In this document: one piece after another, positions 24,028 through 33,296 of the stretch
Position numbering within the stretch: position 1 is the stretch's first letter
How the letters are laid out: each line of letters opens with the position of its first letter
Notes under the pieces: generated by a model
What the model was told of the DNA's origin: nothing
Databases searched by the model: none
Seen by the model: only the letters and a program-made list of their open reading frames with translations
Assembly (NCBI GenBank): GCA_905214315.1
Contig: CAJMLN010000002.1
Coordinates: 1-64,000, forward strand
Source of the DNA: an uncultured bacterium
GTDB lineage: Bacteria > Bacillota > Clostridia > Christensenellales > QALW01
Direction: 5' to 3'
Length of the DNA: 64,000 bases
Program-made: the position numbers and the translations under genes

Positions 24028-27000
24028 TCAGATGGCGTCAAACAGGCTGATCTGCTGGCTTTTGGGAAGATCGCGCAGGCAGCCGCAGGACTCCAACGCC
24101 TGCAGAAGCGTGCTGGAGAGCTTGGTGCGGGAAAGCAGGTCGTCCTGGGATTTAAACGGTTCCTCTTTCCGTGCCTCCACAATGGAATAGGCGGCCGTTT
24201 CGCCCAGCCCCGGCACTGCGTTCAGCGGTGGCCGGATCCGGTTATCGTCTGTTACGGTAAAGTTCAGCGCCTGAGATTCGTAAATATCGATATCCGCAAA
24301 TTCGATGCCGCGCATCTTCATCTCCAGCGCCATTTCCAGCATGACGAGGATTCCCTTTTCCCGCGGATTCAGATTGGAACGGGAGTGATAATCTTCTATC
24401 AGCCGCTTCAGCTGCTGGGGTGAATCCTTGGCCACGCTGATTTCAAAATCGTCGGCCCGCACGGTAAAATAGGTGGCGTAGTACTGGTGGGGCTTGTACA
24501 CCTTGAACCAGGCGATACGGATGGCCATGGTTACGTATGCCGCGGCGTGAGCCTTGGGGAACATGTATTTGATTTTGTGGCAGGAATCGATAAACCATTC
24601 GGGAATGCCGTGCTCGCGGATGGCCTGCTCGTTTTCCGGCGGAAGGCCCTTCCCCTTGCGCACCAGCTCCATGGTTTTAAAGGACATCAGCGCGTCGCAG
24701 CCCTTTTGGATCAGGGTATTCATAATATCCTCACGGGTACAGATGCATTCGCCGATGGCGGCGGTGCCGCTGTCGATCAGCTCTTCGGCGTTGCCGGTCC
24801 ATACGTCGGTGCCGTGGGAAAGTCCGGAGATTTTAATCAAGTCTGAAAATGTTTTGGGCTTGGTCTTTACCAGCATTTTGCGGGTAAAGGCTGTGCCGAA
24901 TTCGGGGATGCCGAAGGTGCCCACGGGGGAGCCGATGTCCTCCTCGGTCACCCCTAAGGACCTGGTGGAAAGAAACAGGTCCATGACCTTGGGGTCATCC
25001 AGCGGAACGTCCTTTTTGGCGTCGATTCCCGTAAGGTCCTCCAGCATACGGATAACCGTGGGATCGTCGTGGCCGAGAATATCGGCCTTTAAAATCGTAT
25101 CGTGCAGCGATTCAAAGGTAAAATGCGTGGTAATAATGCCTTTTTCCGGATCGTTGGCCGGATACTGCAGGGGTGTGAACTCGTTGATATCATAGGCCTT
25201 GGGAAGGATAACCACGCCGCCGGCATGCTGGCCCGTGGTGCGCTTGACCTCGATGCAGCCGTTTGCCAGGCGCAGAACCTCCGCCATGCGCGGCTTGCCC
25301 AGGCCGTATTCCTCGCAGTATTTTTTTGTGTAGCCGATGGCGGTTTTATCGGCCACGCCGCCGATGGTGCCGGCGCGGAACACGTACTTTTCCCCAAAAA
25401 GCTCTTCAATATATTTATGCACTACCGGCTGATACACGCCGGAAAAGTTCAGGTCGATATCAGGCACCTTGTCGCCGTCAAAGCCCATGAACACTTCAAA
25501 GGGAATGTTAAAGCCCAGCCGCAGCAGCTCGGCGCCGCATTTGGGACACTTGGCTTTGGGCAGGTCGATGCCGCAGTCGTATTTCGTCAGGTCGATATTA
25601 AAATCGGAATACTGGCACGCGGGGCAAACATAATGAGGGGTAAGGGGGTTTACCTCGGTAATATTGGCCATGGTGGCCGCAAAGGAGGAGCCCACGCTGC
25701 CCCGGGACCCTACCAGATAGCCGTCGGAAAGCGATTTCTTTACCACCTTGTGGGCGATTAGGTACAGCACCGCGTAGCCGTGCTTGATGATGGCCGTCAG
25801 CTCTTTCTCCAGCCGCTTAGCCACGATTTCCGGCAGGGGATCGCCGTAGAGCGCCTTGGCGTTGGATTCGCACATTTCGCGCAGCTCTTCCTCGGCGTTG
25901 TCCATCTCGGGCGTATAGAGGTGATCGCGGGGGAAGGACTCCATTTTTTCGCACTGATTGGCGATCATCCGCGGATTTTTTACCACGATTTCATAGCGCT
26001 TGTCCTCGGGAAGGTAGTAGAATTCATCCAGCATTTCCTGCGTGGTGCGGTAATACAGCGGCGGCTGGATATTGGCCTCAGGATATCCCTCGGCGCATTG
26101 GATGATGCTGCGGAACACAGCGTCACGCGGCAGAAGGTAATGCACGTCGCCCGTGGCAATGACGGGCTTATTGAGTCTTTCGCCCAGCTCAATGATCTTT
26201 TTGTTCAGCTCGATCAGATGCTCAGTATCCCTTACCGCGCCTTCGCGCACCAGAAACTCGTTGTTGCCTAAGGGCTGCACTTCTAAATAGTCATAAAACC
26301 GGGCAATCTGCTCCAATTTCTGGTCCGACGCACCGCGGATCATGGCCCGGTACAGCTCGCCGGCCTCACAGGCCGAGGCAATCAGCAGCCCCTCCCGATG
26401 CTCCTGCAAAAGCGACCGCGGAATCTGCGGCCGTTTGCGGCGCAGATGGTGAAGGTGCGATTCGGTGATCAGGGAATAGAGATTAAACAATCCCTTTTTA
26501 TTTTTGGCGTAAATGATAATATGATAGCTGTCGCCGTTATCGGTGGACATCAGCCTGTTCAGCTCTCCGACGGTGTGAGCCTGCTTTTCCTCCAGCAGCT
26601 CCAGCAGCCTGCGGAGTACCGCCGCGGTGATCTCGGCCTCCTTTAGGGCATTGGTGATCAGCCCGGTTTTGATCTCCAGCGCGTCGCAGACCTTATTGAA
26701 TTTTCCGCTTTTGATGTTGGGAATCAGCTCGCGGGAGAGCCGAAGCGTATCGATGCTGGGATAATCAATTTCCATCCCCGCGGCAGCGCCCTGTGTGCGC
26801 AGAAACGCCATAGAAGCGCCTGCGCCGTGGCTTACCAGCACGCAGCCGGCGGCATATTCGGCAAATGCCGTCATTACAGCCCCGATATCCGGAGCGGAAT
26901 CCAGGCTTGCCATTGAAATATTTGCCTCTTCCAGGATTTTTTCGTTCACCTGGCAGTGCGGGTTGGCATAGGAATGGAACGTCCGTTCCCGCAGCGCACC

Positions 27001-28233
27001 GTTTTCATAGATGCAGGCGCCCAGCTCAATGATGCGTCCTGTCAGCGCGCTGGTGCCGGTCGTGCGCAGCGAGTATACGCAATATTTTATATCCCTTAAG
27101 CGCGTATTCTCATCAAGGCCCGTTATAAGCGGGTCATCATCCAGAAGATAGCCCTCCACGCCAAGGATCAGCTTGATATCGGCCTTCAGCTTGCCGATGG
27201 CCGCCTCCATGTCCGGGAAGGCCTGTACCACGCCGTGGTCGGTAATCGCTACGGTATCGTGCCCGTACTGCATCATCAGCTTGACCAGCTGCTTGGGGTC
27301 TACGACGCCGTCCATCTGGCTCATTTTGGTGTGCAGATGCATTTCGATGCGTTTTTCTTTGGCGGTATCGGTCTTTTTTTCCTGCCTGACCGGAATGATA
27401 CTATACGGAGAGAGCACCAGTTCGCCGGCCCCGTAGGTATCTACCATGCAGTTGCCATAAACGGCTATGTGGCCCTCCACGGTTTCATTCAGTTCCTGCG
27501 CAACCTCGTTGGTGGTGTAAATTTTGCAGTTGATGGAGGAGGTATAGTCGGTAACGGCAAAGAAAAAAATTGTGTGCTTGCCGTCGCGCAGCTCTTTTTG
27601 TTCCCGGTTAATCACGTCCCCGCAGATCGTTACCCTGCCGCTGACATCGGTAAGGGCTTTGATGGGGGTGATCTCTTTTAAGGCAAAGCTTTTTCCATAA
27701 AGCGCTGCGCCGTCCTTAGATGCCGCTTTAGCGCCCTTGGCGGGCCTGGTTTTCGCCTTTTCGCCGGGCGTTCCGGCCGCCCGCGCGGTAGCGGCCGCTT
27801 CCCGGCTCAGCCGCGCCATACGTTCCCGGTACCGGGAAAGAGCAGAATCCTCCGTGTCGGCGGCAAGCGCGTCTGCGCCGGGAACGTATTCCTCCGGTGC
27901 GGGCGCTTCCTCCGGGGGCGGAACAAAGGCATAGATATCCTCTTCCAAGGCATCGCCGGCAGGGCGCGGCGGCGTGGGAAGGGGAGCGCGTTCCGGCTCC
28001 ACAAGAATTGTAACGGCTACATCTTTGGGCACGATTTTTTCTACCGCAGCGCGCAGGCAGGTGTGCTCTTCCTCCAAAAGCGGCGCGTGCGAAGAAAAAA
28101 ACAGCTGCCAATCGGCCGCGTCATCTGAAATTACGGCCTTTTCAAATTCTATTTTATCAGCTATGACGCTGTTTAAGATAGCGCACAGGGCGTTCATAAA
28201 TTTGGAATTTTGCTTTGACAGGGTAACCGACAT
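24028..28233 (-). CDS. polC: DNA polymerase III PolC with substituted exonuclease motifs
   Basis: This encodes 1,401 residues. PolC is the Gram-positive replicative polymerase. Visible parts in order are an OB-fold region (about 185-285, with GDVINREQKELRDGK), a PHP domain from about 296 (EMHLHTKMSQMDGV), an inserted DnaQ-type domain (about 382-545), a Cys4 zinc site (CPACQY, KCPKCG), the polymerase catalytic PDIDLNFSG, and the C-terminal helix-hairpin-helix. The exonuclease domain keeps its framework (RIIELGA, ANPHCQVN, SIDTLRLSRELIPNIKSG), but the ExoI DxE is S388-L-R390, the ExoII Asp is Ser474, and the ExoIII His/Asp are Thr527/Glu532. Proofreading by this domain is therefore unlikely. 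The ATG at 28233 follows GGGAGATG. Confidence 0.97.
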   Translation of the reverse strand: MSVTLSKQNSKFMNALCAILNSVIADKIEFEKAVISDDAADWQLFFSSHAPLLEEEHTCLRAAVEKIVPKDVAVTILVEPERAPLPTPPRPAGDALEEDIYAFVPPPEEAPAPEEYVPGADALAADTEDSALSRYRERMARLSREAAATARAAGTPGEKAKTRPAKGAKAASKDGAALYGKSFALKEITPIKALTDVSGRVTICGDVINREQKELRDGKHTIFFFAVTDYTSSINCKIYTTNEVAQELNETVEGHIAVYGNCMVDTYGAGELVLSPYSIIPVRQEKKTDTAKEKRIEMHLHTKMSQMDGVVDPKQLVKLMMQYGHDTVAITDHGVVQAFPDMEAAIGKLKADIKLILGVEGYLLDDDPLITGLDENTRLRDIKYCVYSLRTTGTSALTGRIIELGACIYENGALRERTFHSYANPHCQVNEKILEEANISMASLDSAPDIGAVMTAFAEYAAGCVLVSHGAGASMAFLRTQGAAAGMEIDYPSIDTLRLSRELIPNIKSGKFNKVCDALEIKTGLITNALKEAEITAAVLRRLLELLEEKQAHTVGELNRLMSTDNGDSYHIIIYAKNKKGLFNLYSLITESHLHHLRRKRPQIPRSLLQEHREGLLIASACEAGELYRAMIRGASDQKLEQIARFYDYLEVQPLGNNEFLVREGAVRDTEHLIELNKKIIELGERLNKPVIATGDVHYLLPRDAVFRSIIQCAEGYPEANIQPPLYYRTTQEMLDEFYYLPEDKRYEIVVKNPRMIANQCEKMESFPRDHLYTPEMDNAEEELREMCESNAKALYGDPLPEIVAKRLEKELTAIIKHGYAVLYLIAHKVVKKSLSDGYLVGSRGSVGSSFAATMANITEVNPLTPHYVCPACQYSDFNIDLTKYDCGIDLPKAKCPKCGAELLRLGFNIPFEVFMGFDGDKVPDIDLNFSGVYQPVVHKYIEELFGEKYVFRAGTIGGVADKTAIGYTKKYCEEYGLGKPRMAEVLRLANGCIEVKRTTGQHAGGVVILPKAYDINEFTPLQYPANDPEKGIITTHFTFESLHDTILKADILGHDDPTVIRMLEDLTGIDAKKDVPLDDPKVMDLFLSTRSLGVTEEDIGSPVGTFGIPEFGTAFTRKMLVKTKPKTFSDLIKISGLSHGTDVWTGNAEELIDSGTAAIGECICTREDIMNTLIQKGCDALMSFKTMELVRKGKGLPPENEQAIREHGIPEWFIDSCHKIKYMFPKAHAAAYVTMAIRIAWFKVYKPHQYYATYFTVRADDFEISVAKDSPQQLKRLIEDYHSRSNLNPREKGILVMLEMALEMKMRGIEFADIDIYESQALNFTVTDDNRIRPPLNAVPGLGETAAYSIVEARKEEPFKSQDDLLSRTKLSSTLLQALESCGCLRDLPKSQQISLFDAI

Positions 28234-28263
28234 ATTGCATCTCCCGCTAAAATATTTATAATT

Positions 28264-28292
28264 ATTGTACCATATTTCGCGGTTTATGCCAA
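28264..28292 (-). promoter_or_regulatory. Promoter of polC
   Basis: On the reverse strand TTGGCA (28292-28287), 17 bases and TACAAT (28269-28264) lie about 30 bases before the polC start. Confidence 0.78.
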
Positions 28293-28299
28293 GCAGCAA

Positions 28300-28611
28300 A
28301 GAGGGGAAACGGCAGTCCGGAATTTTGCCGGAAAAGGGCCGCCCGGAGAGTTCAGGTCTGCCGTAGTTCGGGGATAGAAAATTTTAACTAAAAAATTTTT
28401 TGTTTGTGCATAAAGATCCGTTGGCCTGCAAAGCAAAAGCCGGGAGCGAGAAAAACGGCGCCTCGGCCTGCGGTTTCTCTGATAAGGCGTGCGGTAAGGA
28501 TTGGATTTTTGGGCGGACTGTACGGCGGCTAACCGGAAAGAGCTCTGCAGCTTTGCGTACTACCGTGCCTGAGGCTGAAACAGCCCTCCGTTGAAACGTC
28601 CTCGGTAAGAA
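28300..28611. other. Gene-less stretch upstream of polC
   Basis: Short frames on both strands have no ribosome binding site or family signal. Apart from the AT-rich patch near 28381-28400, I see nothing to report. Confidence 0.5.
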
Positions 28612-28645
28612 AATTAAAAATCCGCATACCATCAAATGGTATGCG
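28612..28645 (-). terminator. Terminator of the surface protein gene
   Basis: On the reverse strand CGCATACCAT pairs perfectly with ATGGTATGCG across TTG, followed by GATTTTTAATTTTC. It is 60 bases after the stop of the gene at 28705. Confidence 0.88.
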
Positions 28646-28704
28646 GGTTATGTTTCCTATTTTTAACGAGCATCGGATTTTGATACCAAAATCCATACAT
28701 TGTG

Positions 28705-30198
28705 TTATTGGTTCATTTTTCTTTTGTTTGTACGGGTTATTATCAAGCAAGCGCCTGATGCAATGAGCAAAGCAGCCCACAGAAACATAGAAGCATTATC
28801 CCCTGTTTCAGAGGCGGCAGCCTTAACAGGAATATCCTCACCCTTTGCGATTTCATATCCGCAAACCGCACAAACCGTATCACCGGTATAGCCCTTTTCG
28901 GTAGCGGTGGCTTCTTTTGTATTTATAACTTTGGGCGTATGGGCGAGCTTTTCTCCGTAAGCCACATTGCAAACCTCGCAAATTGCTTTTTCCCTGCAAG
29001 TGGCCTGACCGCCGGAATGTTTTTCTTGCGGTATGTTGCCGGTATCAACGGTCATCACATTATTGGCTTTGCAGGGGATCATAATCGTACCATTATTAAC
29101 AATTGCGGTATTGTCCTCTCTTGTAATCGTTACGCCTTCAGCAAGCGTAAGTGTAACCCCCTCCGGAACAGTAAGTGTTCTTCCCTCGGTAACTGTCCAG
29201 TCAGTGGTCAGTGTGTAATCTGTAACAAAGGATACCTCTGTATTTTTGGCATTAATAAACCCCTGTATATCTGCATTGGCGTCCAAATCCACGGTAATGT
29301 TCCCGTTTGCAGTTCTGACTAACTGACGGTTGCTCTCAGCAAGAATCTTTACATTTCCCTTTAACGCAGCATCACCGGTAACATAGATGCCTGCCGGAGA
29401 CTGCACATTGATGGTAGAATCTTTTATGTACAAAGTAGCGGCACTTGCAGGATTGTTGCCAACGTAAGTACCCCATCCTTCGCCCTTCAAAGTAACGCTG
29501 CTGTTGACAATTTTCATATGATTGCTGGTTTTATTATAACCAACAGAGCTTAAACCGTAGGTAGCTCCCCCATCAATTGTGACGGTACTGTCATATATTT
29601 CAATATTGCCATTCACATATACGGGATCCCAAAGGCCGGAATTGCCTCCGGGGATTTTTAAATCCACAACCGCGCCGTTTTTTACAATGAAATCATCATC
29701 GCAAACAATACCGTTTGCATTGTCGCCTATCAAGGTAATTCCATCCACATAAATACTCTTATGAATACTGCCATCGGACATGATATTGCAATCTTTAACA
29801 GAAAGACTGCCTCCGCCGGACAAGGTAAGCGAAACCTCATAGGCATTTTCCCAGCCGGAAGTAAAACCTTGCTGATAATTGGAAATCGTGTTTGTTCCCA
29901 ATACAACGATGCTGCTGTCCTTGTCAGTGGGAAGTACAATACCTTTGCCTGTTCCATCTCCGGAAATGGACATATTGTTAAGTGTCAAAGTATTGGTAGC
30001 GGGGTTATAGGTGACTGTTGCGGAATCGCCGTCAGCGGTTCCCAGCACATCATTCTTATTTTCTTCGGTAACCTGAATACCATCTACCCAAACAGAATAC
30101 AATGTGTTTGTTTCGGCTAAAGCCACGGTGGAAAGGACGCCAATCGCCATAGCCACACATACTATAACAACGAGTAATTTTGATACGGATGTCTTCAT
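28705..30198 (-). CDS. Secreted beta-solenoid-like surface protein with Cys-pair module and sorting-like tail
   Basis: This encodes 497 residues. An N-terminal signal peptide (KLLVVIVCVAMAIGVLSTVALAE) is followed by a long region of short strand repeats (about 60-330; GNIEIYDSTVTIDGGATYGL and similar) typical of right-handed beta-solenoids. Residues about 400-460 form a C-x2-C-rich module (ATCREKAICEVCNVAYGEKLAH and the GYTGDTVCAVCG block). The tail has SETGDN, a hydrophobic segment and TRTNKRKMNQ, which looks like a sortase signal with ETGD in place of LPxTG. The second protein at 35115 has the same final architecture. The ligand is unknown. Confidence 0.85.
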   Translation of the reverse strand: MKTSVSKLLVVIVCVAMAIGVLSTVALAETNTLYSVWVDGIQVTEENKNDVLGTADGDSATVTYNPATNTLTLNNMSISGDGTGKGIVLPTDKDSSIVVLGTNTISNYQQGFTSGWENAYEVSLTLSGGGSLSVKDCNIMSDGSIHKSIYVDGITLIGDNANGIVCDDDFIVKNGAVVDLKIPGGNSGLWDPVYVNGNIEIYDSTVTIDGGATYGLSSVGYNKTSNHMKIVNSSVTLKGEGWGTYVGNNPASAATLYIKDSTINVQSPAGIYVTGDAALKGNVKILAESNRQLVRTANGNITVDLDANADIQGFINAKNTEVSFVTDYTLTTDWTVTEGRTLTVPEGVTLTLAEGVTITREDNTAIVNNGTIMIPCKANNVMTVDTGNIPQEKHSGGQATCREKAICEVCNVAYGEKLAHTPKVINTKEATATEKGYTGDTVCAVCGYEIAKGEDIPVKAAASETGDNASMFLWAALLIASGACLIITRTNKRKMNQ

Positions 30199-30282
30199 AC
30201 AACAAGGTCTCCTTCATTATGCTGCTAACTGGAAGAATGTCAAAGCTGTGCTTGCGGGTTTCTCCGAAAATTAGCTTTAGAA

Positions 30283-30311
30283 AGTATACCATATTGAATT
30301 GCAAAAAGCAA
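30283..30311 (-). promoter_or_regulatory. Promoter of the surface protein gene
   Basis: On the reverse strand TTGCTT (30311-30306), 17 bases and TATACT (30288-30283) precede a leader of about 80 bases. Confidence 0.65.
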
Positions 30312-30424
30312 TATTTTTTTGCAATTTTATGTTTCCGCACTGATGGCCAAAGGGAGAAGCCGGTTTCTTATGCGGGAGTGTATTATTGCAGGAACGGTGT
30401 TTTTTCTGCGGGGAGGGCGTCTGC

Positions 30425-31597
30425 TTATCTGCGCACGCAGCCGGTTTTTTTGGCGGCTTCGGCCACGGCGCTTGCTACGGAAGCCGCCACGGATTTATCC
30501 AGAGCGCTGGGGATGATATAGTCACGGCTCAGCTCGTCTTCGGGAATATGCGCGGCAATGGCAAAGGCGGCGGCCATTTTCATTTCCTCATTGATATCCG
30601 TAGCCTGGGCGTCCAGCGCGCCCCGGAAAATACCGGGGAAGGCCAGTACGTTATTGATTTGGTTGGGAAAATCGCTCCGGCCGGTGCCCACGATAAAGGC
30701 CCCGGCTTCTATTGCCTTATCAGGCATGATTTCCGGTATGGGGTTAGCCATGGGAAAGAGGATCGGCTTTGGGGCCATTTGGGCGATCATTGCGCCGGTT
30801 ATCAGGTTCGGTGCGGAAACGCCGATGAATACGTCGGCCCCGGCCATAGCGTCTGCCAGCAGGCCGCGGCGGTTCTGTGCGTTTGTTTTTTGCGCCATCT
30901 CTTTTTGGGCGGGATTCATATCCTCCTTGCCGCGGAAGAGAATACCGGTTTTATCGCATAGGATTAAATCCCTGACGCCCAGGGCCAGAATCATGTTTGC
31001 AATGGCGATCCCGGCGCTGCCGGCGCCGTTGATGACCACCGTCAAGTCCTTCAGCGCTTTTTCCGCTACTTTAGCGGCGTTGATCAGCGCGGCGGAAACG
31101 ACGACGGCAGTACCGTGCTGGTCGTCATGAAACACGGGAATATCGCATTTTTCCTTCAGGCGGCGTTCGATTTCAAAGCAGCGCGGTGCGGAGATGTCCT
31201 CTAAATTGATTCCCCCGAAGCTGCCGGAGATCAGCTCTATTGTGCGTATCAGCTCGTCGGTATCTTTGCTCTTGATGCACAGCGGAATCGCGTCCACGTC
31301 GGCAAAGGCTTTAAACAGCGCGCATTTTCCCTCCATCACCGGCATTCCTGCCTCCGGGCCGATATCACCCAGGCCCAGCACTGCGGTGCCGTCAGTGATA
31401 ACTGCCACTAAATTGGAGCGGCGTGTCAGCGCAAAGCTCTTTTCCGGGTTTTTTTGAATTTCCAGGCAGGGCGCCGCCACGCCCGGCGTATAAGCCAGGG
31501 AAAGATCTTCGCGGCTGCTGACCGGCACGCGGCAGACAACCTCGATTTTTCCTTTCCATTCATAATGCTTTTTCAGCGATTCTTCGGCGTAATTCAT
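30425..31597 (-). CDS. NAD-dependent malic enzyme
   Basis: This encodes 390 residues. The enzyme decarboxylates malate to pyruvate. It is the short bacterial form, with SLAYTPGVAAPC near the start, VITDGTAVLGLGDIGPEAGMPVMEGK, the metal-binding FHDDQHGTA block, and the Rossmann motif INGAGSAGIAIANM; NPIPEIMPDKA and GTGRSDFPNQINN close the site. The ATG at 31597 follows AAGAGGGGATC. A 60-codon upstream extension lacks a ribosome binding site and would cover the promoter at 31623-31651, so I excluded it. It forms a single-gene unit. Confidence 0.95.
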   Translation of the reverse strand: MNYAEESLKKHYEWKGKIEVVCRVPVSSREDLSLAYTPGVAAPCLEIQKNPEKSFALTRRSNLVAVITDGTAVLGLGDIGPEAGMPVMEGKCALFKAFADVDAIPLCIKSKDTDELIRTIELISGSFGGINLEDISAPRCFEIERRLKEKCDIPVFHDDQHGTAVVVSAALINAAKVAEKALKDLTVVINGAGSAGIAIANMILALGVRDLILCDKTGILFRGKEDMNPAQKEMAQKTNAQNRRGLLADAMAGADVFIGVSAPNLITGAMIAQMAPKPILFPMANPIPEIMPDKAIEAGAFIVGTGRSDFPNQINNVLAFPGIFRGALDAQATDINEEMKMAAAFAIAAHIPEDELSRDYIIPSALDKSVAASVASAVAEAAKKTGCVRR

Positions 31598-31622
31598 AGG
31601 ATCCCCTCTTTTCGTTTTTAAT

Positions 31623-31651
31623 ATTATATAGCGATTGGTTTTTGTGGTCAA
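31623..31651 (-). promoter_or_regulatory. Promoter of the malic enzyme gene
   Basis: On the reverse strand TTGACC (31651-31646), 17 bases and TATAAT (31628-31623) lie 26 bases before the start codon. Confidence 0.85.
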
Positions 31652-31816
31652 TCGGATTCCGGCGGCGGACTCGTGTGCGGGAGAAAGGAGAAGAAAAAAG
31701 AGCACTGTCAATTTCCAGAAGAAACATTGACAGCGCATAGGCGTCAAAATATAGTCAAAAATTAATAAATTTTCCAAAAGTTCATATAAATTTTTCCATT
31801 TTTTATAGAAAAGGGG

Positions 31817-31845
31817 TTGAAAAAAGAAAAAAGAGCATGTATAAT
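31817..31845 (+). promoter_or_regulatory. Promoter of the 70-residue orphan gene
   Basis: TTGAAA (31817-31822), 17 bases and TATAAT (31840-31845) lie about 80 bases before the small gene. The region 31850-31910 is a leader without obvious structure. Confidence 0.82.
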
Positions 31846-31924
31846 AATGTAAAAGCAGTAAAGAAACGCCTGATGTTGTTGATTTGGTTTTTGCTTAAAC
31901 ATTCTTTGAAAGGAGGGAAAGCAT

Positions 31925-32137
31925 ATGTTGTTATCATCTCCAGCGATGTTGATGCTGGCAATTATGGCGAATGAAAACAGAAATACAAAGAACGACAGAG
32001 CAGAAGTTATTTTTCCAAAAAAATATGAACAGCTGCGCGAAAGCGTGGGCGAAGAACTGGAATCCTGGGGATATATCAAGGATTTCAGCCTGCACGGCGA
32101 AAACGGATTTTCCTGTACGCTTTTAAAAAAGATATAA
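31925..32137 (+). CDS. Small protein of unknown function in its own transcription unit
   Basis: This encodes 70 residues. The first 15 are hydrophobic and Met/Leu-rich (MLLSSPAMLMLAIMANE), and the rest is a soluble-looking part with KYEQLRESVGEELESWGYIKDF. AAAGGAGGGAAAG precedes the ATG, and a near-consensus promoter and a strong terminator bracket it, so it is almost certainly expressed. I do not recognise a family. The hydrophobic lead could be a short signal or membrane contact, but it is not a clear signal peptide. Confidence 0.75.
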   Translation: MLLSSPAMLMLAIMANENRNTKNDRAEVIFPKKYEQLRESVGEELESWGYIKDFSLHGENGFSCTLLKKI

Positions 32138-32166
32138 TTCTTTGTTTTTTGAGACAATTTTGAATA

Positions 32167-32213
32167 AGAACGCGGGGCACAGCGGTCGGGCTGTGCCCCG
32201 CGTTCTTTTGGCC
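32167..32213 (+). terminator. Strong terminator after the orphan gene
   Basis: AAGAACGCGGGGCACAG pairs perfectly with CTGTGCCCCGCGTTCTT across CGGTCGGG, ending in TTTTGG. It is one of the most stable hairpins in the window. Confidence 0.88.
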
Positions 32214-32339
32214 GGCCGAAAGACTGCTGCCTGAAAATTTCCTGTGCGGCGCGCCGGAAAATCATAAAAAATACGGCCTGTCATTCAGAACCAAACTCCT
32301 TTGGCAGGCATAGTATAAATACAAAGGAGTGATAAAAGA

Positions 32340-32951
32340 ATGCTTACACGTCAATTTGATTACATAGTGCGGCCCGGCGATACGCTTTTCGGCATCGCGC
32401 TGAAATTTAATGTTCCCCTGGAGACCCTGAAGAATGTGAACCGCCTGCCGGATCCGGACAGGATAGAGCCGGGGCAGGTTATTCAAGTGCCGGTCAGTGA
32501 GGAATTTTACCAAATCGCCCGCCTGGTGGAGGAGCAGTGCGGCCTCGCGCAGCCTTCAGACGCAGCGGCGGATGTGACAGCGGCTTCCGCCGCAGTAGAA
32601 ACTGCCGCCCAGTGCGACTGCGACGAGCAGCCGCCGGCTGTTTTTTACCGGCGCCATCGGGTCCGCCGGGGCGATACGGTGTATCTTCTGGCTAAGGAAT
32701 ACGGCACCACCACCGGAAATATTTTAAGCCTGAACCCGCAGATCACAGACGTCAGGAATTTGCAGATCGGCTCGGTTATCACCATACCCGTGCCGCCGGA
32801 GAATTCCTATATTTACGTGGTGCGGCCGGGGGATACGCTTTACAGCATTGCCCGGAGTCAGGGCGTTACCGTGGAGGATATTATGCGCTACAATTATATT
32901 GAAAGCGATTATACCGTATTCCCCGGGCAGCAGCTGCTGATTGTAAAATAA
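32340..32951 (+). CDS. Triple-LysM protein (spore-coat/cell-wall type)
   Basis: This encodes 203 residues with three LysM domains: residues about 8-52 (YIVRPGDTLFGIALKFNVPLE), 104-150 (HRVRRGDTVYLLAKEYGTT) and 158-202 (YVVRPGDTLYSIARSQGVTVE). An Ala-rich spacer with two Cys lies between the first and second. LysM binds N-acetylglucosamine-containing glycans such as peptidoglycan. There is no signal peptide, which in spore formers suits a protein made in the mother cell for the spore surface. CATAGTATA at 32309-32317 resembles a sigma-K -10 element, but it is very close to AAAGGAG. Confidence 0.85.
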   Translation: MLTRQFDYIVRPGDTLFGIALKFNVPLETLKNVNRLPDPDRIEPGQVIQVPVSEEFYQIARLVEEQCGLAQPSDAAADVTAASAAVETAAQCDCDEQPPAVFYRRHRVRRGDTVYLLAKEYGTTTGNILSLNPQITDVRNLQIGSVITIPVPPENSYIYVVRPGDTLYSIARSQGVTVEDIMRYNYIESDYTVFPGQQLLIVK

Positions 32952-32966
32952 AATCTGCATAAAAAA

Positions 32967-33000
32967 AGGCCGCGGCATATTCGCCGCGGTCTGTTTTTTT
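32967..33000. terminator. Bidirectional terminator between LysM gene and rpmE
   Basis: GGCCGCGGC and GCCGCGGTC close a short AT loop, with A-rich DNA on the left and TGTTTTTTTG on the right, so it serves the two convergent genes. Confidence 0.85.
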
Positions 33001-33006
33001 GTGCGA

Positions 33007-33204
33007 TTAAAGCCCGTATCTCTTTTTGAACTTGTCAACACGGCCGGCTGAGTCAACCAGCTTCTGCTTTCCTGTATAGAAAGGATGGCATTTTGAGCAA
33101 ATTTCAACGGAAAGAGAATCCTTAACGGAACCTGTTTCAAAGGTCTCGCCGCAGGCGCACTTTACTGTTACCTTTTTGTAATCCGGATGGATACCCTGTT
33201 TCAC
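33007..33204 (-). CDS. rpmE: 50S ribosomal protein L31 (zinc-binding form)
   Basis: This encodes 65 residues: MKQGIHPDYKKVTVKCACGE followed by SVEICSKCHPFYTGKQKLVDSAGRVDKF. Cys16, Cys18, Cys36 and Cys39 supply the zinc site, so it is the C+ form. AGGTGAACGCAAG lies before the start. It is a single gene with a shared terminator. Confidence 0.96.
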   Translation of the reverse strand: MKQGIHPDYKKVTVKCACGETFETGSVKDSLSVEICSKCHPFYTGKQKLVDSAGRVDKFKKRYGL

Positions 33205-33296
33205 TTGCGTTCACCTCGTTTTTTACGGAACCGGAATCCCTGTATTAAAAGCAGAAAGTATTATACCTTTAAAAAAGCGGGCTGTCAATGATTTTT

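Noticed and set aside
28384..28635. 83-codon frame upstream of polC
   Set aside because: It has no ribosome binding site and runs into the terminator of the neighbouring gene.
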